Assembly (NCBI RefSeq): GCF_030538755.1 | Contig: NZ_JAUNTJ010000004.1 | Location: 1-64,000, forward strand | Source: Paracoccus sp. (in: a-proteobacteria) | Lineage (GTDB): Bacteria; Pseudomonadota; Alphaproteobacteria; Rhodobacterales; Rhodobacteraceae | DNA length: 64,000 bases | Reading direction: 5' to 3' | Shown: positions 8,362 to 17,316 of the stretch, in pieces | Position numbering within the stretch: position 1 is the stretch's first letter | Layout of the letters: each line of letters opens with the position of its first letter | Notes under the pieces: generated by a model | What the model was told of the DNA's origin: nothing | Database searches by the model: none | Seen by the model: only the letters and a program-made list of their open reading frames with translations | Program-made: the position numbers and the translations under genes

Positions 8362-9192
8362 TCAGCCTGCCCGCCGCCGCCGTTGCAGCGCCCCCTTGGA
8401 AAGCCGGTCAAGCAGCAACGCCACCGCGACGATGGCCAAACCTGCGCGCAGGCCAAGGCCCATTTCCATCCGCGTCAGACCGCGCGTCACCTCGGCCCCC
8501 AACCCTCCGGCACCGACAAGACCTGCCAGAACCACCATGGCCAGCGACAGCAGGATGCACTGGTTCAGACCGACCAACAGCGTGGGCATGGCGGCCGGAA
8601 GCTCGATCTTCCACAGAATGGTGCGAGGCCGGGCGCCAATCGCCTCGCCCAATTCTTTCAGGTCGTTCGGCACGCCACGAAAGGCCAGCGTCGTCAGGCG
8701 CAGCATCGGCGGGATGCCATAGACAATCGTGGCAATGATGGCGGGAACCTTGCCCAAGCTGAAAATCATCACGGCCGGAATCAGATAAACCCACGGCGGC
8801 ACGGTCTGCATCACATCGAGGACCGGGCGCAGGGCCGCTTCGACCCAGGGGTGTCGTGCGGCCATGATGCCAAGGGGAAAAGCGATGGCCACAGCAACTG
8901 TCACGGCGACGACGACCAGCGCGATGGTCTGCATCGAGCCAGTCCATAGCCCCATCAGCCAGCAGAACCCCAAACAGCAGGCCGACAGCACAGCAACGCG
9001 ATAACCTGCGACGAAAAAGGCCAGCACAGCGACCACAGCGATCAGCGCATAGGGCGGCAGCAGCAACAGCACGCCCTCGATGCTGCCCAGCACCGTCTCG
9101 ATCAATCGGGATACAGATGCAAAGAAGCCATGGAAGTTTCTGTTCAACCATTCGACAAGGGGGGCGAGGAAGGCTCCGGGATTAAAGGTCAT
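8362..9192 (-). CDS. betaine/choline-type ABC permease, second subunit
   Basis: 276 residues of the ProW/OpuAB family with several membrane helices and the EAA-type loop ELGEAIGARPRTILWKIELP. A long N-terminal region precedes the core helices, as in ProW. Its ATG overlaps the stop of the preceding permease gene (ATGA at 9189-9192). It is homologous to the gene at 9189-10016, so the importer has two different permease subunits where many bacteria use a homodimer. Last gene of the operon. Confidence 0.85.
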   Translation of the reverse strand: MTFNPGAFLAPLVEWLNRNFHGFFASVSRLIETVLGSIEGVLLLLPPYALIAVVAVLAFFVAGYRVAVLSACCLGFCWLMGLWTGSMQTIALVVVAVTVAVAIAFPLGIMAARHPWVEAALRPVLDVMQTVPPWVYLIPAVMIFSLGKVPAIIATIVYGIPPMLRLTTLAFRGVPNDLKELGEAIGARPRTILWKIELPAAMPTLLVGLNQCILLSLAMVVLAGLVGAGGLGAEVTRGLTRMEMGLGLRAGLAIVAVALLLDRLSKGALQRRRRAG

Positions 9193-10016
9193 TTCGCCCT
9201 CGCAAGGTTTTGGGTGACGCGATCCAGCACCATCGTCAGCACGACAATCGCGATCGACGCATTGATCGAAGTGGCGATGTCCAGGGTGCGGATAGCGCCG
9301 TAGATCGTCTGGCCAAGGCCCCCCGAACCGACGATCCCCGCGATCACCACCATGCCAAAGGCCATCATCAGGCTTTGATTCACGCCCGCCATGATCGAGG
9401 GCATGGCGAAGGGCAGCCGGATTTTCCAGAACATCTGTGCAGGCGTCACGCCGCTGGCATGGCCCAGTTCGATGAACTCATTGGGCGTCTGGCGAATACC
9501 CAGCGAGGTCAGCCGGATTGCTGGCGGCATCGCCACGATGACAGTCGCGACCAAAGCCGTCGCCGGACCAAAGCCCAAAAGCGCGATGGCCGGCAGCAGG
9601 TAGATATAGGGCGGCATGGTCTGGATCAGATCCAGCACCGGCACCAGCGCCCGGTCAAGCCTTGGCATCAATCCGGCCACCACGCCAAGCGGCAGGCTGA
9701 TGGCCAGTGCGATGACGCTGGCCGCAACGACCAGCGCCAGCGTCTCCATGGTTTCGGGCCACAGCCCCATGGCAGCGCAGGCGACCAGCGCGATGACGGT
9801 GGCAATCCCCGCCCAAAGGCTCAGCACGCGCCAAACCAACAGCCCGGCGATCACGGCGGCAAGGTAGAACGGCGGCAGCATCAGCAACCACAGCACGCCG
9901 CCATACAACCCTTCCAGAACAGCGCGGGCACCATCGAAGATAAAGGCAGCATGATCGGTCAGCCAGAACAGCGCATTGTCAACGGCGGTGTCAAACGTGG
10001 TGACGAAATTCTCCAT
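9189..10016 (-). CDS. betaine/choline-type ABC permease, first subunit
   Basis: 275 residues, ProW family, with the conserved loop IELGHASGVTPAQMFWKIRLP and VGSGGLGQTIYGAI near the C-terminus. It lies between the ATPase gene (9 bp upstream) and the second permease gene (overlapping), and has an AAGGGGGC ribosome site before the ATG. Role: inner-membrane half of an importer for quaternary amines such as glycine betaine or choline. Confidence 0.87.
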   Translation of the reverse strand: MENFVTTFDTAVDNALFWLTDHAAFIFDGARAVLEGLYGGVLWLLMLPPFYLAAVIAGLLVWRVLSLWAGIATVIALVACAAMGLWPETMETLALVVAASVIALAISLPLGVVAGLMPRLDRALVPVLDLIQTMPPYIYLLPAIALLGFGPATALVATVIVAMPPAIRLTSLGIRQTPNEFIELGHASGVTPAQMFWKIRLPFAMPSIMAGVNQSLMMAFGMVVIAGIVGSGGLGQTIYGAIRTLDIATSINASIAIVVLTMVLDRVTQNLARAK

Positions 10017-10025
10017 GACGCCCCC

Positions 10026-11081
10026 TTAATGCGCGGCGACGGCGGCATCGCCGCGCACACCCAGCAACAGATTGCGTATGGTGACGATGCCAACAGGCTT
10101 GCCGCCGTCCTCGACGCAAATCGCATCGCTGCCGGTCCGGGTGATCTGGCCAATCAGCGTGTCGATATCCGCCTCGGGCGAGCAGCGCGGCAACCCTTCG
10201 ACGGCGCCCTGCCATTGTTCGTGCGGGACCATGACCGAATGCGCCTTGACCAGATGCAGGCGCGAGATACCGGCAACGAAATCGGCAACATACTGGTCGG
10301 CCGGATTCATCACGATCTCTTCGGCATTGCCGGTCTGGATGATGACCCCATCCTTCATGATCGCGATGCGATCACCGATCCGCATCGCCTCATCCAGATC
10401 GTGGGTGATGAATACGGCCGACTTGCCCAGATCCTTGGTCAGTTGCCGGAATTCATCCTGCAACTGCCGCCGGATCAGCGGGTCCAGCGCGGAAAACGGC
10501 TCGTCCATCAGGATGATTTCGGGATCAGAGGTCAGCGCACGCGCCAGCCCGACCCGCTGCTGCATACCGCCCGACAGTTCTGAAGGGTAGCGCAGCTTCC
10601 AGTCCGACAGGCCGACCTTGTTCAGCGCCGCCTCGGCGGCACGGTTGCGTTCGTCGCGCGGCACACCCTGCACCTCTAACCCGAAGGCCGCATTTTCCAG
10701 CACGGTGCGCTGCGGCAACAAGGCTACGCTTTGGAAAACCATGCCGATATGACGGGCGCGGGTTTCGCGCAGGGTGGCGGCGTCCATGGCGGCGATGTCG
10801 CGCCCCTTGACCAGAACCTTGCCCAGGCTCGGCTCGATCAGCCGGTTAAGCAGTCGGATCAGCGTGGACTTGCCCGACCCCGACAAGCCCATGATGCAAA
10901 AGATCTCGCCCCGCCGCACCTGAATGCTGGCATCAGAGACCCCGACCACGCAGTTGAACTCTTTCAGAACGTCCTGCTTGCCGATGCCCCGCCGGGTGAT
11001 TGCCCTGATCGCCTCTTGGCTGCGGTTGCCGAATACTTTCCAGACCGACTGACAGTCGATAAGCACCTCGGTATTTCCCAT
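10026..11081 (-). CDS. betaine/choline-type ABC ATPase (ProV-like)
   Basis: 351 residues. Walker A GLSGSGKST is at 65-73, the signature LSGGMQQRVGLARAL about 174-188, and Walker B IILMDEPFSALDPLIR follows. The extended N-terminus (residues 1-55) and the C-terminal CBS-like segment (about 290-345, with GKPVGIVTIRNLL) are characteristic of ProV/OpuAA, where the CBS part senses ionic strength. Only about one CBS repeat is evident, so gating may differ from the tandem-CBS proteins. It follows the binding-protein gene after a GC hairpin. Confidence 0.9.
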   Translation of the reverse strand: MGNTEVLIDCQSVWKVFGNRSQEAIRAITRRGIGKQDVLKEFNCVVGVSDASIQVRRGEIFCIMGLSGSGKSTLIRLLNRLIEPSLGKVLVKGRDIAAMDAATLRETRARHIGMVFQSVALLPQRTVLENAAFGLEVQGVPRDERNRAAEAALNKVGLSDWKLRYPSELSGGMQQRVGLARALTSDPEIILMDEPFSALDPLIRRQLQDEFRQLTKDLGKSAVFITHDLDEAMRIGDRIAIMKDGVIIQTGNAEEIVMNPADQYVADFVAGISRLHLVKAHSVMVPHEQWQGAVEGLPRCSPEADIDTLIGQITRTGSDAICVEDGGKPVGIVTIRNLLLGVRGDAAVAAH

Positions 11082-11129
11082 GTCTTTCCCTGCCGCCTTA
11101 CCTTCTGGTTACTGCCCGTGGTGTTTCGG

Positions 11130-11148
11130 GGCGGCCCGTGGGGCCGCC
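11130..11148 (-). terminator. intercistronic hairpin after the betaine-binding protein gene
   Basis: A perfect 8-bp stem, GGCGGCCC (11130-11137) and GGGCCGCC (11141-11148), with a 3-base loop, sits just after the binding-protein stop and before the ATPase gene. It is the same arrangement as in ugpB-ugpA, and probably sets the excess of binding protein over transporter. Confidence 0.65.
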
Positions 11149-11156
11149 TTTCAGCC

Positions 11157-12008
11157 TTAGTAGGATTTGATGTTTTCCCAGCGTTTCAACAGATCCTCAT
11201 GCGCGACGGTCCATTCGGCCACGGCCTCGTCCATGGTCTTGCCGTCGTTCACGGCGGCATTGATCCGGGCGATCTCGGCAATCGGAACATAGACGCTGGC
11301 AATAATTTCCCGCGCTTCGGGGTTCGCCTCGGCGAAACCTTTCTGGCCGATCCAGTAATAGCTTTGCGGCGGGGCAAAGATGCCCTTCGGATCGTCAAGA
11401 AACTTGGTGTCGAATTGCAGGGCCATCCATGTCGGTTCCCACAGCATGACGGCGATCCAGTCCTGACGGTCCACGGCAGATTTCAGCGCGGCAGTCATGG
11501 CCGCGGTGCTGCCTTCGACCAGTTGCAGCGTCAGCCCGTATTGATCGACCGCATCGGCGGCCTCGCGCATCAGCCCGGCCCCCGGTTCGATACCGATGAT
11601 CTTTCCGCCAAAGCTGTCGGCATGTTCGTTCAGCTGTTCGACGGAATCGATCGGAACATATTTGGGCACGGCAATGCCCTGATAAAGCCCGTGCGACACA
11701 GGCGACAGCTTTTCCAGCCGGTTCATGTTTCTCTGCCAATAGTCGTGGGCGACGTAATCGGTCTGCGAGGCCATGATCTGGATGTCGCCCCTGGTCAGCG
11801 CGGCATAGGCGATCCCCCATTCGGAAAACTCGGTTACTTCGACGGTGTAACCCTTGTCTTCCAGCACCTTTCTGGTGATCCCGGTGATCGGGGTCAGGTC
11901 TTCCCAGATGATCGTGCCCATCTTGATGGTCCTGTCCTGGGCCAGGACCGGCGATGCAAGCCCCAGCGCGACCGCGCCGGCAGCAAGTGCCTTGAATATT
12001 TTACGCAT
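11157..12008 (-). CDS. glycine betaine/choline-type periplasmic binding protein
   Basis: 283 residues of the OpuAC/ProX fold. The signal peptide ends at LASPVLAQ, and the mature part begins DRTIKMGTIIWEDLTPIT. Several tryptophans and tyrosines (IIWEDL, FSEWGIAY, MLWEPTWMA, SYYWIGQ) could form the aromatic cage that binds trimethylammonium groups. The start has GGAGG five bases upstream. First gene of the four-gene importer; the 242-bp upstream region carries the CTAATGC motif described separately. The true substrate (betaine, choline, carnitine or a betaine derivative) cannot be told from sequence. Confidence 0.85.
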   Translation of the reverse strand: MRKIFKALAAGAVALGLASPVLAQDRTIKMGTIIWEDLTPITGITRKVLEDKGYTVEVTEFSEWGIAYAALTRGDIQIMASQTDYVAHDYWQRNMNRLEKLSPVSHGLYQGIAVPKYVPIDSVEQLNEHADSFGGKIIGIEPGAGLMREAADAVDQYGLTLQLVEGSTAAMTAALKSAVDRQDWIAVMLWEPTWMALQFDTKFLDDPKGIFAPPQSYYWIGQKGFAEANPEAREIIASVYVPIAEIARINAAVNDGKTMDEAVAEWTVAHEDLLKRWENIKSY

Positions 12009-12216
12009 AAGAGCCTCCGCTGTTTGTTTATTGGTTTCCGGCGAACCGGCTGGCGAACATCATCATTCCCCGGCCACGGCTGACGCCCTGGCGCATGGCT
12101 CGCCTCCGTTTCCAAAAGAATGAAAGGGATGGCCGGGCTTCAGGACGCCCCCACATCCCATAACAAGGATTTATCCAGCCTCGTCCGTTTCCGGGCAAAC
12201 GAGAATTTGCTTCTAT

Positions 12217-12238
12217 GCCGCATTAGCTAAACTGCGGC
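12217..12238. promoter_or_regulatory. palindromic CTAATGC site upstream of the betaine importer
   Basis: GCCGCA (12217-12222) and TGCGGC (12233-12238) flank TTAGCTAA (12223-12230). On the minus strand it reads TTAGCTAATGC. The CTAATGC heptamer recurs upstream of the DapA-like gene at about 17077-17083. CTAAT is the known core of GcvA-type LysR operators, and a GcvA-like gene is next door. The outer arms could alternatively form a terminator hairpin for that gene, which ends 12 bp away. The rest of the 12009-12250 gap shows nothing else I can name. Confidence 0.4.
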
Positions 12239-12250
12239 AAAACGCCCCGA

Positions 12251-13195
12251 TCAGCCCGCATCAGCGCGCAATGAGCCTAAAAGATGGGCTACAAACCCCG
12301 CCACTGCGGGATGTTCCATGGATTTCTGTTTGCAATTCAGGAAATTCCCGCGCCCGGCGGTGATCGGTGCGGGATGGGCAAAGACCAGATGGCCCTGCGC
12401 TATGTCACGCTGAACCATGTGATGCCAGCCCAGCATCACCCCTTGACCCCGCAGCGCGGCATTCATCAGCAGGCTGACCTTGTTCGTCGAAAGGCTGGAT
12501 GGCCCCTTGTTCCATTCTGCCCCTTGCGCCCGGAACCACTCGGCCCAGCCCAGCGGCTGCCAGCCGATGGCCTCGGCGCTCCAATGCCGGTCGTCCAGAT
12601 GCAACAGGTTCACGCCGTTCAGGCTGACCGCATCATCAAACGGGCCGTGGCGGTCCAGAAATTCGGGGCTGCATACCGGCTGCGCGATTTCCGGGAACAG
12701 GAAATGCAGTTCTTCACCAACCTCGCAGCGTTCGTTACCGCAGAGGATGGCAATATCCACATCGGCATAATTGCGCAGCGCGTCATCGGCGTCAGACGCC
12801 AGAACCGCAAAGCCCACTTCGGGATGAGAGGCGCGGAAACTGTCGATAAGCGGCTGTAGCCAGAACAGCGCCATCCCGTCCGTCGCCGAGATGGTAACGG
12901 TTCGCGGCCCTTCCTCTCCGGTCAGCATCGTGACGGCGGCGCTGATCGTGTCCAGCCCCGCCGTCACGGCAGTGAACAGGCCCGCCCCCTGTGGCGTCAG
13001 TTCCAGTGCATTGTGTTTGCGGACGAACAGCGGCACGTCCAGCGCCCGTTCCAGCAGGCGGATCTGCTGACTGACGGCGCCTTGGGTGACGTTCAATTCC
13101 TTGGCAGCCAGCGTAAAGCTCAGATGTTTGGCGGCCACCTCGAATGTTGCGAATGACCCCAGTGATGGCAGATAGCGACGCTTGCTTGGCGGCAT
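12251..13195 (-). CDS. LysR-family regulator, GcvA-like
   Basis: 314 residues. The N-terminal winged helix (about 8-66) reads SFATFEVAAKHLSFTLAAKEL then NVTQGAVSQQIRLLE, very close to the GcvA subgroup; the substrate-binding domain spans about 95-300. It lies 22 bp after the FAD oxidase gene, so it is probably the last gene of the DapA-PuuC-PuuB unit and also sits just upstream of the betaine importer. That position suggests it controls both. The inducer is unknown. Confidence 0.88.
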   Translation of the reverse strand: MPPSKRRYLPSLGSFATFEVAAKHLSFTLAAKELNVTQGAVSQQIRLLERALDVPLFVRKHNALELTPQGAGLFTAVTAGLDTISAAVTMLTGEEGPRTVTISATDGMALFWLQPLIDSFRASHPEVGFAVLASDADDALRNYADVDIAILCGNERCEVGEELHFLFPEIAQPVCSPEFLDRHGPFDDAVSLNGVNLLHLDDRHWSAEAIGWQPLGWAEWFRAQGAEWNKGPSSLSTNKVSLLMNAALRGQGVMLGWHHMVQRDIAQGHLVFAHPAPITAGRGNFLNCKQKSMEHPAVAGFVAHLLGSLRADAG

Positions 13196-13217
13196 GGCTT
13201 CCCCTTTGACAACGGGG

Positions 13218-14564
13218 TTATTCTAGCCTTGCCTGCCATTCTTTCCAGCGCATATAGGCGTTTGCGCCGATCGTATCGAAAGGGTGCGGCGGCAGACGGC
13301 CCGGCTCGGTCTCGGCTGCGAAAAAATCGGTCACGTCGCTTGTCCGACCACAGGCCAGTTCTGCCGCACCGATTCCGGTCAATGTGCCGCGTGCGGTGCC
13401 CAATCCGTTCTGCACACAGGCAGCGTAAAGCCCCGGCTCCAGTTCGCGCATGACCGAAACGGCATTCCTCGACAGGCACAGGTGCCCCGACCAGGCATGT
13501 TCAAAGCGCACCCCCCGCAGCATCGGAAAGCGGTCGTCGAACTTTTTGCGCATGGCACGCACCAGCCGGGCAAGATCATTGGCGCTTGTCTGCATGTCGG
13601 GCCGGTAATACCCGCCTTGCCGGATAATGATGCGATGGCCGCCTTGCGCCGCGCCAATCCGGCGCACCGTGGTCCCCATCGGATCGGCAGGGGTGGCACC
13701 CCAGCATTCATGCCCGCCAAGTGCCCGCAACGCTTGGGGCGACAGTTCTTCGGTCATGCAGCCATTCAGCATGATGTGCATCAACCGGCCACGCCCAAAG
13801 CCAAAGCTTTCGAGATGTCCGTTATTTGCCATGACAAGCTTTTGCGCCCGCACCCTGCCCTGCGCGGTCGCCACCTCCCACCCTTGCGCCATGCTTTCGA
13901 TGCTCAGCACCGGCGACCGCTCATGGATGCGCACACCGGCACGCTCAAGCCCGGCGGCGATCCCCTGCACATAGCCCGCAGGTTGCAACATGGCCGTGCC
14001 AGGCGTGAAAAGCCCGTTCTGGTAATAGGTCGAGCCGGTGATCTCGGTCATCTGCCGGGCATCGAGAACCTCATGCACCTCGCCCATCTGGCGCAGATGG
14101 GCGGCATAGCTGATATTGGCTGCGATGCCCGGTGCCGAAGCGGCGGCGTTGATCTTTCCCGACCGTTGGAAATAACCGGCGGGGACAGCATATTCCGCAA
14201 CCGCCTGCGCCGCAAAGTCGATAGCGTGACGGTTCAGTTGCGTCAGTTGCCGGTTATAGCCGTCACCCGAACCGGCGTAATCGCTGGATGTCAGCTCATG
14301 CGGAAGATCAATCATAAAGCCCGAGTTGCGCCCGGTGCCGCCTTCGGCCACCTGTGCGGCATCCAGAATCACGACGTCCAGATCAGGGTCGATCTGTTTA
14401 AGACGCCGCGCAGCCGACAGGCCCGCAAAGCCGGCACCGATGATCGCAATATCGCACCCCGTGGCCCCCTCCAGCCGCGCCCGTGGCGGGACCGGGGGCA
14501 GGATAACGCTCCACCCTGCCGGGCCATTGAAGACCGGGGTGCGTATGGCCTTGTGCCGCGCCAT
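13218..14564 (-). CDS. FAD-dependent amine/amino-acid oxidase (PuuB/DadA-like)
   Basis: 448 residues of the DAO fold. The FAD-binding GAGFAG is at 43-48 in CDIAIIGAGFAGLSAARRL, and EGGTGRNSGFM follows, typical of the PuuB/OrdL group. The C-terminal region has WSGHLCLSRNAVS and QNGLGTARGTLTG. Such enzymes oxidise a C-N bond in gamma-glutamylputrescine, N-methyl amino acids or betaine-derived amines, giving an aldehyde or imine. Its start shares a base with the stop of the aldehyde dehydrogenase gene (TGATG), so product and consumer are made together. Confidence 0.85.
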   Translation of the reverse strand: MARHKAIRTPVFNGPAGWSVILPPVPPRARLEGATGCDIAIIGAGFAGLSAARRLKQIDPDLDVVILDAAQVAEGGTGRNSGFMIDLPHELTSSDYAGSGDGYNRQLTQLNRHAIDFAAQAVAEYAVPAGYFQRSGKINAAASAPGIAANISYAAHLRQMGEVHEVLDARQMTEITGSTYYQNGLFTPGTAMLQPAGYVQGIAAGLERAGVRIHERSPVLSIESMAQGWEVATAQGRVRAQKLVMANNGHLESFGFGRGRLMHIMLNGCMTEELSPQALRALGGHECWGATPADPMGTTVRRIGAAQGGHRIIIRQGGYYRPDMQTSANDLARLVRAMRKKFDDRFPMLRGVRFEHAWSGHLCLSRNAVSVMRELEPGLYAACVQNGLGTARGTLTGIGAAELACGRTSDVTDFFAAETEPGRLPPHPFDTIGANAYMRWKEWQARLE

Positions 14565-16069
14565 CAGTCCAGCGACGTGTCGGAATGATCGGTCAGGTCC
14601 AGCCAGATGGTCTTAAGCTGGGTATATTGATCGTGCGCATGAATGGAATTGTCGCGCCCGCCAAAGCCGGATTGTTTATAGCCGCCAAAGGGCGTGCTGA
14701 TGTCCCCTTCGCCAAAGCTGTTCACCGTCACCGTTCCCGCGCGCAGCATCCGCGCGCCCCTTAAGGCGCGCTTGCCATTGGCCGAAAAGATCGAGGCGGC
14801 AAGGCCATATTCGGTATCATTGGCAACCGAGATCGCCTCTTCGAAACTGCCGACCGGAACAACCGTCAGGATCGGGCCAAAGATTTCCTCGACTGCCAGC
14901 GCGGAATCCCGTGCCGCCTGAACCACGGTCGGCTCGATAAAGCCCTCGGATACGATCTGCCCACCCAAAAGGATTTTCTCGTTTTTGGCGATGTTCAGAT
15001 AGGTGCTGACCTTGTTGAAATGCGCCTTGCTGACCAACGCGCCGATACGCACCTGCGGGTCCAGCGGATCACCAACGATCCATTCGCGGGCATGGGCGAT
15101 CACGCGCTCGATCAAGGCGTCCTGAATGTCGCGGTGGACAATCAGCCGCGACCCGGCGGAACAGTTCTGCCCCATATTCCAGAAGGCGCCGTTGACGACA
15201 TGTGCGGCGACGGCATCCAGATCCTCGGCGTCGTCCAGCACGATACAGGGGTTCTTGCCCCCCAGTTCCAGCACCACTTCTTTCAGGTTGCTGTCCGCCG
15301 CGTAATGCAGAAAGCGCCGCCCCGTCCCTGTCGAGCCGGTAAAGCTGACCATATCCACGTCGGGATGTCGGCCCAGCGGCTCGCCCACGTCCTCGCCAGA
15401 GCCGGTAACGACATTCAGCACGCCGCGCGGCAACCCGGCCTCGGCCGCCAGTTCGGCCACGCATAACGCGGTCAGCGTGGTCTCGGCGGCGGGTTTGACC
15501 ACGACGGAACAGCCAGCGGCAAGCGCGGGGCCAATTTTCCACGCCAGCATCAGCAACGGAAAGTTCCATGGCAGCACCAGACCCACCACGCCCACCGGCT
15601 CGCGCACAATCATCGCGATATGGTCATCCGAGGCCGGGGCCACCTGATCGTAGATCTTGTCAATCAGTTCGGCATGCCACCGGATGACATGGATCGTTTC
15701 CGGCACATCGACGGTTTCGCAGTCATAAATGGTTTTGCCCGCATCAAGGCTTTCCAGAACTGCCAACTCGCGCGCGTTTTGTTCCATCAGCCTGGCAAGG
15801 CGCAACAGCACTTTCTTGCGTTCGGCAGGGGGAATGCGCGACCAGCGGCCATCCTCAAAGGACTCGCGCGCCCTGGCAACGGCAAGGTCCACATCCTCGG
15901 CCCCGCAGGCGGCGATCTCGGTCAGCGTCTCGCCGGTGGCGGGGTTCACAGTGGGAAAAGTCCTGCCCGAGATGGCAGGGCGGAAAGCGCCGTCGATAAA
16001 GGCATTCTGCGGCAAATCCAGCGACTGCGCGATAGCCTTGTATTCCCGAGTGGTCAGAAGATCGCCCAT
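14564..16069 (-). CDS. NAD(P)+ aldehyde dehydrogenase, PuuC-like
   Basis: 501 residues, the usual length. Catalytic Glu268 lies in VVLELGGKNP and Cys303 in MGQNCSAGSR; the NAD-binding stretch VLPWNFPLLMLAWKIGPALA and FTGSTGTGR are complete. Overall it follows E. coli PuuC (gamma-glutamylaminobutyraldehyde dehydrogenase), including the end TPFGGYKQSGFGGRD then QYTQLKTIW. The start is ATG 16069, two bases after the DapA-like gene; the reading frame stays open upstream but overlaps that gene. Together with the FAD oxidase it oxidises an amine to an acid via the aldehyde. Confidence 0.9.
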   Translation of the reverse strand: MGDLLTTREYKAIAQSLDLPQNAFIDGAFRPAISGRTFPTVNPATGETLTEIAACGAEDVDLAVARARESFEDGRWSRIPPAERKKVLLRLARLMEQNARELAVLESLDAGKTIYDCETVDVPETIHVIRWHAELIDKIYDQVAPASDDHIAMIVREPVGVVGLVLPWNFPLLMLAWKIGPALAAGCSVVVKPAAETTLTALCVAELAAEAGLPRGVLNVVTGSGEDVGEPLGRHPDVDMVSFTGSTGTGRRFLHYAADSNLKEVVLELGGKNPCIVLDDAEDLDAVAAHVVNGAFWNMGQNCSAGSRLIVHRDIQDALIERVIAHAREWIVGDPLDPQVRIGALVSKAHFNKVSTYLNIAKNEKILLGGQIVSEGFIEPTVVQAARDSALAVEEIFGPILTVVPVGSFEEAISVANDTEYGLAASIFSANGKRALRGARMLRAGTVTVNSFGEGDISTPFGGYKQSGFGGRDNSIHAHDQYTQLKTIWLDLTDHSDTSLD

Positions 16070-16071
16070 AG

Positions 16072-16989
16072 TCAGTTCCCTTCCGTGATTGCCTTGATGG
16101 CTGTTTTCAGTGTGCCGATCACCTGTTCCAGCGCGCGCTTTTCGTCCTTGTTCAGCCCGCGCAGCGGCGGACGCACCGGCCCGGCAGACACGCCCGAAAC
16201 CTCGACGCCGTGCTTGACGCACTGGATGAACTTGCCGCCCTGTTCCAGCACCCGCATCAACGGCAGCATTGCCGACATGATGCGACGGCCCATATCGAAA
16301 TCGCCCCGCACGACGCAGGCCTGATAAAGCGCCACATGTTCGTGGGGCAGAAAGTTGGAGCCGGCGCAAATCCAACTGCGCGCCCCCCATGCAAAGAACT
16401 CTAACGCCTGATCGTCCATGCCGCAGGACATCTGGATATGGGGATAGTCGCGTGCCAGCAGATGGACACGGTTAATATCGCCCGAGCTTTCCTTGATGCC
16501 GATGACATTCCTTGAACGACCGACGCGGTCCAGAAACTCTGGCCCCATCTCGACGCTCATCCTGCCGGGATAGTTGTAAAGGATGATGGGCAGATCCGCG
16601 GCACGGTCGATGGCCAGCGCATTCAATGCGTTCTCGCGCTCGGTCGGGACGGAATAGGGCGGCGTGCCCAGCAAAATCGCATCGGCCCCCATCTCGCGCG
16701 CGCCCTGCGCCAAAGCGATGGAATCGGGGGTGCGCATAGCCCCGGTGCCGACAATGACAGGCAACCGCCCCGCGCTGCGTTCGGTGATGAAACGGGCAAG
16801 CGTCAACCGCTCTTCGACGGTTTCGGCATAGTTTTCGCCGGTGGAACCGCCCGAAATCAGCCCATGGACCCCTGCCGCGATCAGCCGCTCGACAAGATCG
16901 GCCAGCGCGTCCAGATCGAACGATCCATCCTGTTTGAACGGCGTGATAAGCGGCGTATAGATGCCTTCCAGCTTCATGCGGGGGATCAT
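16072..16989 (-). CDS. DapA-family (dihydrodipicolinate synthase/NAL) lyase
   Basis: 305 residues, a TIM-barrel class I aldolase. GGSTGE is at 47-52, the proton-relay Tyr138 in LYNYPGR, and the Schiff-base Lys166 in VIGIKESSGD. The start is ATG 16989, preceded by a perfect AGGAGG; a longer frame upstream lacks a site. The family includes DapA, N-acetylneuraminate lyase, ketoglutarate-semialdehyde dehydratase and hydroxyproline-pathway enzymes. In this catabolic operon, beside an aldehyde dehydrogenase, a lyase or dehydratase is more likely than lysine biosynthesis. First gene of the operon. Confidence 0.85.
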   Translation of the reverse strand: MIPRMKLEGIYTPLITPFKQDGSFDLDALADLVERLIAAGVHGLISGGSTGENYAETVEERLTLARFITERSAGRLPVIVGTGAMRTPDSIALAQGAREMGADAILLGTPPYSVPTERENALNALAIDRAADLPIILYNYPGRMSVEMGPEFLDRVGRSRNVIGIKESSGDINRVHLLARDYPHIQMSCGMDDQALEFFAWGARSWICAGSNFLPHEHVALYQACVVRGDFDMGRRIMSAMLPLMRVLEQGGKFIQCVKHGVEVSGVSAGPVRPPLRGLNKDEKRALEQVIGTLKTAIKAITEGN

Positions 16990-17316
16990 GTCGCTACCTC
17001 CTGTCGAAAGATCGTCCTTGGCAACAGGGGTAAGTCCGCCTCGCCCGCACCGCAAAGGAGAAGTTTAACGGGTCAGGCATTAGAAAAACTAAGTGAGCTT
17101 TCCGCGATCTTCGCCCGATCCGATCTTTCGATCTTCTTGATGTCAGGCTGCCAAGGGGAAACGGGCAGGTATGATATTCCAAGGCCAGTATCTGCAAGCT
17201 GCGGCGGCGACCGGCCTGCACCGGCAGGACCGCAAGGCATCGCAGCAACAAAGAACCGGCAGATCAGCGGAAAGGCCGATCCTGCCATATGGCGGTTAAT
17301 TGACAGCCCCTTGGGA
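16990..17316. promoter_or_regulatory. intergenic region with CTAATGC operator-like site
   Basis: This 327-bp gap separates the end of the glutamine synthetase gene from the DapA-like gene. I see no convincing gene in it. At 17080-17092 TTAG and CTAA form an inverted repeat around AAAAA; on the minus strand it reads CTTAG, T5, CTAATGCC. It shares CTAATGC with the site upstream of the betaine importer. It lies about 90 bp upstream of the DapA-like start, a usual distance for a LysR-type activator site. Confidence 0.4.

Noticed and set aside
14564-16390. A longer aldehyde dehydrogenase with about 107 extra N-terminal residues
   Set aside because: The extension overlaps the DapA-like gene out of frame and has no family similarity; ATG 16069 gives the normal length.
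16990-17316. Small open frames in the gap before the DapA-like gene
   Set aside because: They lack ribosome sites, hydrophobic or domain signals and run in several overlapping frames; a regulatory region is more likely.
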